NCBI GenBank assembly: GCA_037576215.1
Contig: JBANDB010000001.1
Coordinates: 4,588,001-4,652,000 of the forward strand
Reading direction: 5' to 3'
From: Armillaria gallica
Taxonomy: Eukaryota > Basidiomycota > Agaricomycetes > Agaricales > Physalacriaceae
DNA length: 64,000 nucleotides
In this document: positions 55,288 through 64,000 of the stretch, in pieces
Layout: each line of letters opens with the position of its first letter
How positions within the stretch are numbered: the stretch's first letter is position 1
Made by a program: the position numbers and the translations under genes
Notes under the pieces: model-generated
What the model was told of the DNA's origin: nothing
Seen by the model: only the letters and a program-made list of their open reading frames with translations
Database searches by the model: none

Positions 55288-58200
55288 GCCGGACACTCTA
55301 AATATGGTAAGTTTGCATTATTTCTCAGTAAATAAACCTCTAGTCGTTTGGCTATATAGCATAACATGTAACACCCCATGAAGCTACGGTCGAAATAGTA
55401 CAGTAATATCTGTATATGACATCCACAGCGGCAGGTGCTCACTACCTTTAATTTGTGACCACTAGCCACTCACGCTCGATCTGGTCAAAGTGCTCGGTGA
55501 CAGTTGCTGTGGCCCCAGTTCTTGCGACAACATGGATGTTTTGTCTCTTGTTTTTTGATTCCTCATTGGTCACTCCCCCAGCAGTAGCGAACGTGGAGCA
55601 ATGAAAACAGGGATAATACGGCGCATCGTAGTAAGCAGAGTATCTTAAGATATCAAATTCATCGAAATCAGAATCATTGGAGATATTTTCATCGTCACAG
55701 TCAAATAAGCGAACAACCCAGCATGGCAACTCATGCAGAAACATGAGATGAACCACGCTATTTCAATTAAGGAGTTACAGGTGCCAAATGTAATTCAAAC
55801 GTTTGAGGTGCGCTGCCAAGCAGCAATAATCTAGAACGTCAAACATCGGTATTCTGGACAGCTATGAGCAGTGAGAAAAGAGTCAGCAAGCTCGAACGTG
55901 AAACAGGAGGGATCAAAGTTGATGTACAGAAGGTATCAGTGTGGGTAGTGGAGATGGCAGTTGCCTGACGATTCATGAAACATAAAAAGCCCACCCTCTT
56001 TATAACACGAAATCATGTGAATGGGCAAGACAATCTCAGAAAGAGTCTTACAGCACATAAGGGGGAACTCGGGTAGCCATGTTTGTACTAGAAGCACAAG
56101 TATGCAAAGTAAAATACGACCACATAGCCCCTGCCCACAGTCTATGGTGGGCAAACGGTTGCAGAGGGCTTGATAATTCCCTCTTTCTTCCTCTCTACTA
56201 TCGGAAAGAATCGGGGATATCAACATCTTTCAATTACGAGTCCAAGTTTATGAGGATTTGTCCTTATGCGCTGCATTTCGATCTAGGACCCTTACTTTTA
56301 AGTTTTACCTTAGAATCTAACATGTGCAAATAACCACCTTTTATGGCAATTCAAAAATAATAGCCTGCAGCTTCGCTAATACTTATCTCTCCACATGGTG
56401 TATCTATATTGTTCGTTGTCAGATTGGTACACAAATGGTTGGTTTCATTAAATTCCATATTAATTGGTTTATTTTAGGTACTTTTGGCTCATCTCACAGC
56501 CCCAAGAGCCCAGAATAGCCACTATATTATCCCTCACCTGTGTGAGGCAGGACTACATATGATACCCACAAGACACTGCCCCAGTGAAGACCATTGACTA
56601 GGACGAAGCTGATGCCCATTACCACCTGCTATTGGTTGAGAACCGGTACCATCCCCATCTATCCTCCTACCCAGCACCACCCACATCGACATCGGGACAA
56701 TCGCTCTCATGCAGTGATTTCGCATGCGGAAACGACCATGGATGAAGTGGAGGATACAAAATCGGATGCCATCTGCAAGCATGGCACAGGAACAATGATG
56801 AAGATAAACAGGGCGATGACGATGATGACGAGAGGGCTGGGAGGGTCTGAGAACCTTGGAGGGGTATTGGGGAAGGTAGATCATGGGTGCAGACAGTTAT
56901 GGAGGTCAGTTTTTTTCAGTCTCTTGAATTTTGTCGAGCAACAGTCCTTTCTCAGGTACAAGACTGGTTGCTTTCAAGCGTGTGGTAGCACACTGATCGA
57001 TAGGTTTTGGCCCTACACTAACCGAAGCCGAGGTGGAGTTAGCGTTTTGTGAGTTTTTCCATCTTTGCTGTTTGCACAGACTCACGATCACATTAATCAG
57101 TATATGCTTCAGAAGTCATGGGATGCTCACCTGACAATAATGTCATGGCATGCCTACGCAGAGCATCTCTCAGTACATATCACTGAAAGTTCAGCTGCTG
57201 CGACTGATCTTTTTACTTCATAGGAGCCCTCGTCAGCGCCATAAACAGTATGCCGATGAATCCATCCTATCAATTTTCACCTGTCATCAAAGGCCCAACA
57301 GGATTTCTCCCTGGTCTTCCATCTCATTTGATCGAGTCTGGTAATTTCAGCATTGTCGAATTCATTGGCAGACGCAAATAACAGTGTACATGCACTGGAG
57401 TCGCAGCCAAGGCTGTCATTGCCAGTGTAATCGCATCAGCGATAACAGCGATGAGGACGAAAAGTTGGATTTCTCAATGAGAAGCAGGGCGATAGGGGAA
57501 CAGAAAGCAGAAGGATGTTATTGATACTTGTAGGGTACACGATCTAACTACAAGAAGAGCTGAAAGTGGAAGAATAAGAAGATAGGTTTCAAAGTTGTGT
57601 TACGTGTTCCCATGGTCAAAATGAAAAAGAGCATAAGTCCACCGACAGTCAGAGTTCGTAGGGTCACAATTTCCCCACCCTGAAGGTATGCTCAAGCACA
57701 TGAAATGGGAGGGATTTCCTCTCGTTCATGCTGCAGCCAAGTGTAGTCTCCCATTGAAATCAATCCAACAGGTGACCGGCACTTGCCATACGTGGGCCAA
57801 AAGGCCATAAAAAAGAAGGGAGCCTTGTTGCACAAAGACGCAACGAGACTCCCTCTGACATGGTAAGCTGTAACCCTAACCTCAGCACCTACCTTGCAGA
57901 TTTCAATGGTTTGCTGGAATAGAGGCAAGTCAGTGCCATGTCTTTTGAACAGCAAGTTCTCGCTTACCTCGTAAATGTCTGCACATGCCAAACGAGTCAA
58001 GCATCTGACGCCGTCAACCAACCCCGAGTCGCCCTCAACAAACAGTGGCTATTTATTCAGCCACGACGGGTTAAGTGGGATTGGAGGAAGGCATAGGGTG
58101 GTCAACTCCTTTTTTGAGCTTGATGCAGGGTCGAGCCAAGTCTAAAAACACTTTGTAAGTCAATGTCGCAAGCCTTCCGTATGCAAAACACTTACAAGAC

Positions 58201-58968
58201 AAAAAAAATCCATCAAGACTGGGGTACACAGCTAAACAACGGAAGTGAGCACTGAACAGTAAAAATAATGATATGGCCTCCTTCTGAGCATGTGTTTGTG
58301 AATTTGCTCAAGAGATACTCAGCGGTGGACCAGAGTCTGCAGTGTTCATTAGTTCCTCAGAAACATGAAAGCTCGTAGTAGTCACCATCACATGATGCTC
58401 GCCGCTCGTTATCATTGTCGAGCTTGCATTGTCGAGCCATTGTCCCTATTTCAAAGCTAAAATTGAATGATTAGTAAAGAAGCAAGTCGTTGATGTGACA
58501 GCGTACCTTGTGCCACTCCTCTCGAGTTCCATACCCCGTCATTACCATCTGGCTGACACCATGCCCTCACTTGCCGGACATTGATACATTGTGACAGGGC
58601 AAAAGTTGTCGTCCAAGATTTTGTGGAGTGGGTGTCTTGAGTTTGAAGAAAAATTGACATCCTCGATTCATCATATCATTGGAGACAAGACTGCAATTGG
58701 ACATCAGTAAGAACATAGTTTTGTAAATAATGGCCACATACCTTTTACCTGCACACGAGTACTTTACGATTCCAACAACACCGTGTCCCTGCTCCCCAGA
58801 CATTGACACGTCACGGTGGGGTAAATCTCGTTGTCCAAATTCGCGAGCTAGAAGGCTTGAACTTGCATCTTGATTCTCGACGCTGTTAGGGACGTGCCAA
58901 ATAGACAAAGATAACTCGCACGAGCGGAGGTCCGCAGAGTGTGTGGGCTTTGGCGAAGCTATTAGCAA
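55288..58968. other. gene-poor region, hypothetical 102-codon ORF on minus strand
   Basis: A minus-strand frame 55756-55448 (MVHLMFLHELPCWVVRLF..., acidic middle DENISNDSDFDEFD) is open for 102 codons without recognisable domain; it could be a gene fragment. The rest, including 56.5-58.97 kb, shows only short frames. Around 58540-58830 two similar minus-strand motifs (DVSMSGEQGHGVVGIVK and NVSMSGK) suggest a decayed repeat-containing protein, unassigned. Confidence 0.3.
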
Positions 58969-59408
58969 CGTCACCCTTGAGCCAAAGCCCTAAGATTGGA
59001 TTCCGGAACGGAGTCCGTGGAGAGCGAAGGTTTGGATAGAGAGTAGGGATAGTCCAATGGAACGGAGGCCGCAGACTTGGAGAGTGATAGATTAGACTTG
59101 GAGTCAGAGAGAGATTTGGCTAAACCAAGTTGATATTCAAACTGAGTATCTACAAGTAATTCTACAATATATATACTAGTAGGTAAATCCGAGTCGGAGT
59201 CCGATGGGCTCCGGCGGAGGTCTGTTCGCTACCGGATTCGGGTTCTAGAATTAATATGTGAAATAGTAAAATGAAATGATAAATGAAATATCAAATGAAG
59301 TGGAGTAATGGTAAGCGGTCGGAGGCCGCGGAGTCTGATAGTGAAGGATGGAGTTAGAATTGAAGTTGGGTTTGGTGTGAAGTGGGGGCCGGCGGCATGT
59401 GCGTAACA
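58969..59408 (-). repeat. 3' LTR of the second chromovirus (outer end approximate)
   Basis: Bounded inside by the polypurine tract. It contains CCGAGTCGGAGTCCGATGGG-type short inverted repeats and a TATATATA patch (59168-59175). The outer end is a guess because the partner LTR is not visible. Confidence 0.6.
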
Positions 59409-59570
59409 GTATCCCCCCCTTAGCGTTCTTGCCCTCAAGAGCGCTGATCCTGATGGCCGATCAATACCGTATGCCTGGCAGAGTTTTCGAGCATGGGAAT
59501 TTTGTCACTTAACCTCATACCACTACCATCTCTTGTTTTCACCACCGTCTCTTTTTCCTCATTGTTCGAT

Positions 59571-61306
59571 ATGTCTTCTGCCATCGAATACCACCTTTCC
59601 ATTACTTCCGAACCCTATGAGTCAGCCCCGACTCCAGAGGATATTTCCGTCGAAGAGATCAAGGCTCGGGCTGCCGCGGAGGAGAATTATGCGGAGGCCG
59701 TGGCGAGACATGCTGCTTGGAAGGAGGCAAAGGTAGCGGCAGAGCGGGAGGAAAAATTGAGGTTGGCTCGTGAGGCACGGGCTGCGAAGGTCGAGGCCTT
59801 GAAGCAGAAGGCCGAGGAGAAAAGGAAGGCAGAGGAGAAGAGGAAGGAGGAGGAGCGGAAAGTGGAGGAGAAGCAGAAGGAGGATGAGCGGCTTCGCTTG
59901 TTGCAGGAACAGCGGGAGGCCGAGGCGAAGCAAAAGGCTGATTTGAAGGCAAAGGCTGATAAGGCGACTGCGGATGCTGTCGCTAAGAAGAAGCTGCGGA
60001 AGGAAAGGAAGGAGAGAAAGGAGAAGGTTGCTGCTGAGGTGGAGGATAAGGGGACGGATGTGGATACCAAGGCGGTGGTGCCGGGAACTTCAAAGGAGGC
60101 AGCCCTCCAGAAATTGAAGGAAATTCGCGATGGTAAGTGGAGGGTGACGGGTTCCATGGTTTCTAGTGCGGACGGAAACAAGAAACGGAAGCGACCCACC
60201 AAGTCTGCGAGTGTGGTGGAGGAGAGCGAGGAGGAGGGAAAAGCGGGGCCTAGCAAAAAGGCTAAGGTGGATTCTGCGGGTCCTGCGGAGAATGAGGAGG
60301 AATTGAAGGGAAGCAGTAAGTGAATTTCCGGTGGTCTCTGCGGCTTACTAATTAGTTAGTAGAGCGTTGTATGCGGTGTCGTCAGGATGGCACAAGGTGT
60401 TACGCTCGTCCTGGGTCTGGAAAAACCGCCCGGGGCTGGACATGCTCCCATTGCAAGACCAAGAAAGCCGCTTGTTCTTTTAACAAGGGAAATTCATCTG
60501 CGCTTGCCGTCGGCTCCGAAGAAGTTTCGGATTTACTTGAGAAACTGGTAAACACAGTTGAGGTTCTGGTGAACAAGGTGGACATCTTGACTGGACAAGT
60601 CGTCGACCTCCAGAGCCGCGTGGATGATTTGGTTGACGACTTCCAGTCGGAGGAAATCGATTCTCCGGAGGAGCTCATTTCCGACCTGGAGGAATGGCAT
60701 GCGTCGTGCGCGGAGTTGAAGGATTTGGAGGGGGTGAATTCCGAGGCGCTCCGGCGGGTGATGCAGTGGCGATTGGATGAGGATATGGCGCAGCTTAGGG
60801 CGAAGGGGCCGGTGGAGCCCGAAAAGATGAACGTGGACGATCCGTACGAGGTGGCCAACCGCGAATTTTGGTATGGCCTCGGGGGTCCGGAAAAAATGGC
60901 GGAGATGAAGTTGAAACGGGACTTGTTCCAGGCCACGAGGAATGAGTTCTACAAGTTGGAAGGCCGCTGGTCCAAATGGCAGTTCTGGAAGGACTACCTG
61001 CATAAGCACAACTGTGATGATTTCCTGGTGGAGGACTCGGATCCGGAGGAGAAGGTTCTGGATGGCAAGGTTCGGAAGTCGTGGAAGCCGTATGGGAAGG
61101 ACTTGGGCATCCCGGCGTTGGATGGCCTGTTCGTATTGGATGGCGATCCCGCGGGGGCAACCACAAGTGAGGAGGATGAGGATGAAAAGAGTGGTGAGAG
61201 TGAGGAAGAGTCAGGATCCGCGGAGGACGATGGGAATGCACCGGCGGGGGGTACTGAGGATGTGGAGATGGGAGAAGTCGCAGATGTGGGAGCCGTGGAT
61301 GCCTAG
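59571..61306 (+). CDS. antisense passenger gene in chromovirus: coiled-coil plus Zn2Cys6-like protein, 562 aa
   Basis: Two exons, 59571-60315 and 60363-61306, joined over a 47-bp intron with donor GTAAGT, a branch-like TTACTAAT and acceptor AGTAG; 1689 nt in frame. Residues about 45-190 are a Lys/Glu/Ala/Arg helix (EEKRKAEEKRKEEERKVEEK), then a basic NLS-like KKRKRP. Splicing brings in cysteines C251, C254, C261, C276, C279 and C286, spacing CX2CX6CX14CX2CX6C as in fungal binuclear zinc clusters (usual central loop 5-12). A second helical region follows (VSDLLEKLVNTVEVLVNKV), then a Trp-rich stretch (RWSKWQFWKDYLHKHN) and an acidic tail. It lies inside the retroelement, antisense and convergent to pol. 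The start MSSAIEYHLS was preferred over the upstream in-frame ATG at 59493, which would add a hydrophobic leader. A nuclear nucleic-acid-binding role is inference. Confidence 0.8.
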
Positions 61307-61620
61307 CTTCTTCCTCTTGTCGCCGTTCTTCTTGGACAAGTTCTTTTACCCGTATTTTGTATGTTTTGTATTTGGCTTTTTTTTTTTGAATGCATCCGGG
61401 GCCCGCGGGGCCCCAATTCTTGTTGACTTGTAAATAAAGTGCAAGGTGAGAAGACTATTTGCAATAGAAAGCAGGAAATGAATATGAAATACAGCGTACG
61501 GATTCCACTGGAGGCTGGTCCCATTTAGGAAATGAATTTGCAATAGGTTTTGTGGATTCTATTTGAAATAAGAGAGGTCGGGGCCGGTGGAGACCGATAA
61601 TGTTACAGGTGAGGGAGAAG
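61307..61620. other. convergent 3' spacer between passenger gene and pol
   Basis: 314 bp holding the 3' ends of both genes. A T-run (61378-61387) is followed by a GC-rich palindrome GGGGCCCGCGGGGCCCC (61399-61415) that could form a hairpin and serve as a bidirectional 3'-end signal. Confidence 0.5.
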
Positions 61621-64000
61621 TTAAATGGTGGATTTTCGGATGGTGACTTTAGCTAATGGTCCTGGTTTGTCTGGGTAACGATGGTGGAAATCTTCAATGA
61701 ATTCGTTCGCAGAGAATTCGGTGGCCAGTAACCAGGCAAATTCTTTGTCGGTTCCTTCGTAGCCTAACCATTGGATCCTGTAGAGAAGGGGACACCGGAA
61801 CCGGCGGTCAAGCTTGGAGTCTAGGATCTGAGCTATTTCGTACTGCTCTTCACCATCGACTTCCACCGGAGGCAGCGGAGGTTGAGTGCGATTGGGAATA
61901 GTGTTTTCTTCTACAGGTTCCAGTTGTGATACATGGAAGACAGGGTGAATGGCATGGAGGTCTGACGGGAGTTTGAGAGTGAAGGAATGGGAGCCTGGTT
62001 GAGCTATGATTTCGAATGGGCCAAGGAATTTCTCCGCAAATTTCGCAGTAGGGCGAGTTGTCTTGATATGCCTGGAGCTAAGATAGACTTTTTCACCTAC
62101 TTTGAAAGGAGCAGCTGGATTCCGGCGCTTGTCTGCTTGAGTCTTGTAGCAAGACTGTGCCTGGGTGATTTCGTTGCGTAGGAATTGGTGTAGTTCATCG
62201 AGGTTGACTACGAAGTCGCGGGCCTGAGCGGAGGCAATATCACGTTCAGGATGAACAGTGATATTAGGGTGGTAGCCTTTGTTGGCGAAGAATGGAGAGA
62301 TTCCGGTGGAGGCGTTCGGAGCATTGTTGTATGCAAATTCTGCAATGGGTAGTAGTAAATCCCAGTTGTCCTGTTGATAAGAACAATAGATGCGGATGTA
62401 CTGTTCCAAGGTTTGGTTTGCACGTTCCGTTTGCCCGTCGGCCTCTGGGTGATATCCAGAAGTGAAGTGAAGTTCCATGTCAAGGGCCTTAGCAAGGGCG
62501 CGCATGAATTGGGAGACAAATTCGGAGCCGCGGTCAGAGGTGATGTGGTTAGGGACGCCATGTTTAGAGAAAACATGAATGACGAATAAATGGGCAAGTT
62601 CTTCAGAATTAATGGTATCATGTGTAGGGATGAAGATGGCTTGCTTGCTTGCGCGGTCGATTACTACAAGGATAGCAGTGAATCCGTTGGAGTCTGGTAA
62701 CTGTTCAATGAAATCCATTGAAATGGAATCCCACAGGCGTTCCAGAACCGGCAAGGGTTTAAGCAAACTATAAGGACAATGTCTAGGTGTCTTGTTGCGA
62801 CCGCAAACCGTACAAGATTTGACGTAGTGGCGAACATATTCATGCATCTGTGGCCAGGTATAGTTCCGTCGGACTAATTCCAGGGTCCGATTTTGACCAA
62901 AATGACCTGCCAAGATGTGATCGTGATTATTCTGTAGGACACGGAGATGGAGATCCTCGGAGTCCAGGACATAGATGCAGTTATCAAGACAGAGGATGTC
63001 TGATTCATCTACGGACCACCAAGAGGGGGAAGTGGGAGTGGAGGATTGGGCCTGACAGAAACCGTCAGAGGCCACGGAGTCGGATGATTGTGCTTGCTTT
63101 ATGTCTAAATGAAGCTTGTCAATGTCCATTATAGCACTAGCACGGAGGGTAGGGCCTTCGAGGAAAGTAGCACGGAGAGACGCGGAGAATTGTTCTTGAG
63201 TGAATACAGGACGGAAATTGTGGGGATTGACTGCTGCGTATTGACTATCCCCCTCTTTTGGATAGACGTCCCATCGTCTAGTGAGTGCGTCCGGTTTTCC
63301 TCCAAGTTTCCCCGGTCGGAAGCGGATTACTAGGTTGAATTGGGATAGGTATTCAGACCACCGGACTTGCTGTCGGGTGAGAATCTTGGTGGTTGAAAAA
63401 TATTCAAGATTCTTGTGGTCTGTTACGATGTCGATCGGATCCGCGGAGCCTTCGAGGTAGTGATGCCAGTATTTAAAGGCTTCAAAGATGGCTAGGAGCT
63501 CTTTATCATGGGTGTCGTAGTTGAGTTCGGCATTGTGTAGGCTCCGGGATAGGAAAGCGATGGGGTGGATTTCGCTGTCGTCCAGGTAGATAGAGAGGAT
63601 AGCAGCAATGGCGTAGTCAGAGGCATCGGTCTCCACGACTAATTGCCGGTCAGGGACCCAATGGGTGAGGATAGGAGCGTGAGTGAAGGCTTGCTTTAGT
63701 TCATTGAAAGCGGCCATGCACTTGTCGTTGAATTTCCACGGAGTTCCTTTGCGTGTGAGGCGGGTTAAAGGGATAACGATGTCACTGTACTCGTGGATGA
63801 AACGGCGGTAGAAATTGGCGAAGCCAAGGAAGGATTGGATGTCCTTAACTTTCCGCGGAACCGGCCAATCTAAAATGGCCTTGACCTTGTCTTCGGACAT
63901 GCGGAGGCCCTCTGGTGAGAGAATGTAGCCTAGATATTCCATGGAATCCCGATGGAACTCACATTTAGATCCTTTGCAGTAGAGCCCGTTTGCTCTTAGT
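61621..64000 (-). CDS. Pol polyprotein of second chromovirus (RT C-terminal part, RNase H, integrase, chromodomain), partial
   Basis: Open from the window edge to the stop at 61621, about 793 codons. Before the first ATG (63942) the frame continues upstream (LRANGLYCKGSKCEFH), so the true start is outside. Seen: RT thumb/connection (YLGYILSPEGLRMS, FLGFANFYRRFI), RNase H acidic residues (VETDASDYAIAA, THDKELLAIFEAF, VTDHKNLEYF), integrase HHCC domain (HDHILAGHFGQ, CTVCGRNK), DDE residues in ISMDFIEQL, TSDRGSEF and EADGQTERAN, the GPFEII strand and a C-terminal chromodomain-like segment (IQWLGYEGTDKEFAWLLATE). No internal stops, so the element may be recent. It belongs to a different chromovirus lineage from the one at 34132. 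Confidence 0.93.
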   Translation of the reverse strand, partial: LRANGLYCKGSKCEFHRDSMEYLGYILSPEGLRMSEDKVKAILDWPVPRKVKDIQSFLGFANFYRRFIHEYSDIVIPLTRLTRKGTPWKFNDKCMAAFNELKQAFTHAPILTHWVPDRQLVVETDASDYAIAAILSIYLDDSEIHPIAFLSRSLHNAELNYDTHDKELLAIFEAFKYWHHYLEGSADPIDIVTDHKNLEYFSTTKILTRQQVRWSEYLSQFNLVIRFRPGKLGGKPDALTRRWDVYPKEGDSQYAAVNPHNFRPVFTQEQFSASLRATFLEGPTLRASAIMDIDKLHLDIKQAQSSDSVASDGFCQAQSSTPTSPSWWSVDESDILCLDNCIYVLDSEDLHLRVLQNNHDHILAGHFGQNRTLELVRRNYTWPQMHEYVRHYVKSCTVCGRNKTPRHCPYSLLKPLPVLERLWDSISMDFIEQLPDSNGFTAILVVIDRASKQAIFIPTHDTINSEELAHLFVIHVFSKHGVPNHITSDRGSEFVSQFMRALAKALDMELHFTSGYHPEADGQTERANQTLEQYIRIYCSYQQDNWDLLLPIAEFAYNNAPNASTGISPFFANKGYHPNITVHPERDIASAQARDFVVNLDELHQFLRNEITQAQSCYKTQADKRRNPAAPFKVGEKVYLSSRHIKTTRPTAKFAEKFLGPFEIIAQPGSHSFTLKLPSDLHAIHPVFHVSQLEPVEENTIPNRTQPPLPPVEVDGEEQYEIAQILDSKLDRRFRCPLLYRIQWLGYEGTDKEFAWLLATEFSANEFIEDFHHRYPDKPGPLAKVTIRKSTI

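Larger units (their letters stand above)
58969..64000 (-). mobile_element. second Ty3/gypsy chromovirus, partial, with antisense passenger gene
   Basis: On the minus strand the pol ORF (64000-61621) is followed by about 2.2 kb and then a polypurine tract AAGGGGGGGATAC (59421-59409) and an LTR start TGTTACGCACATG at 59408. The LTR probably ends near 58969, where GGGTGACG would match the inverted tip GTGACA with one change. The 5' half and other LTR lie outside the window. The internal space between pol and PPT holds a spliced plus-strand gene. Confidence 0.82.

Noticed and set aside
56534..57052. Overlapping ORFs on both strands at 56.5-57.05 kb as genes
   Set aside because: Biased low-complexity composition, no motif, no splice-linked extension.
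59687..60256. Minus-strand ORFs overlapping the passenger gene
   Set aside because: Ser/Phe-rich and Pro-rich shadows of the Lys/Glu-rich coiled coil; the plus strand has a better start, an intron and a cysteine motif.
60371..61306. A second separate passenger gene starting at 60371
   Set aside because: The intron 60316-60362 joins it in frame with the upstream ORF and supplies the first cysteine of the zinc-cluster motif, so one gene explains both.

Overview
The window reads as a fungal nuclear contig from a mushroom-forming basidiomycete (Agaricomycetes, probably Agaricales; inference). The evidence is very dense 46-65 bp GT-AG introns, families typical of that class (a DUF6535-type protein, Agaricomycete F-box-like proteins, a seven-TM-like membrane protein ending in a GVAPTLLVGRAA-type tail), and heavy loads of Ty3/gypsy chromoviruses, pogo/Tc1-mariner and hAT-like elements. 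No bacterial operons, rRNA, CRISPR or intact tRNA genes were seen.

Left third (1-17.6 kb) is ordinary gene space: a 5'-truncated 3-beta-hydroxysteroid dehydrogenase-like gene (+), convergent with a complete six-exon LYS2 (alpha-aminoadipate reductase, -); a 12-exon MFS transporter (+); an 11-exon zinc alcohol/polyol dehydrogenase (+); two copies of a tiny two-exon gene family (-); and an intronless F-box-like gene (-). Splice maps for LYS2, the transporter and the dehydrogenase were built by hand and stay in frame throughout.

The middle (17.6-51.5 kb) is a mosaic of duplicated, inverted and decayed pieces of these and other genes: a broken 3beta-HSD copy, a deleted but intron-bearing LYS2 copy, a third tiny-gene copy, two copies of a seven-TM-like gene, two DUF6535 relics, fragments of 3beta-HSD and F-box genes fused together, and a bHLH relic. 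Into it have jumped an essentially intact, very young Ty3/gypsy chromovirus (34132-42107, TSD ACGTT) that splits an F-box gene; a hAT-type MITE (18173-18803, perfect 8-bp TSD); and a pogo-type element (46765-51496, TA TSD) that itself carries a 1.64-kb LTR-like insertion (TSD ACGC). The paralogous seven-TM locus preserves the empty site of the pogo insertion.

The right end (51.5-64 kb) is gene-poor and AT-rich with another hAT-like MITE and an LTR-like repeat, then a second Ty3/gypsy chromovirus on the minus strand running off the window. Between its integrase-chromodomain ORF and its LTR it carries a spliced, antisense two-exon gene encoding a long charged coiled coil followed by a CX2CX6CX14CX2CX6C zinc-cluster-like motif. 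This passenger gene and the three-copy tiny-protein family are the most interesting items. Gene functions are metabolic housekeeping (lysine and sterol-like chemistry, export, polyol oxidation) and I see no sign that they form one pathway.
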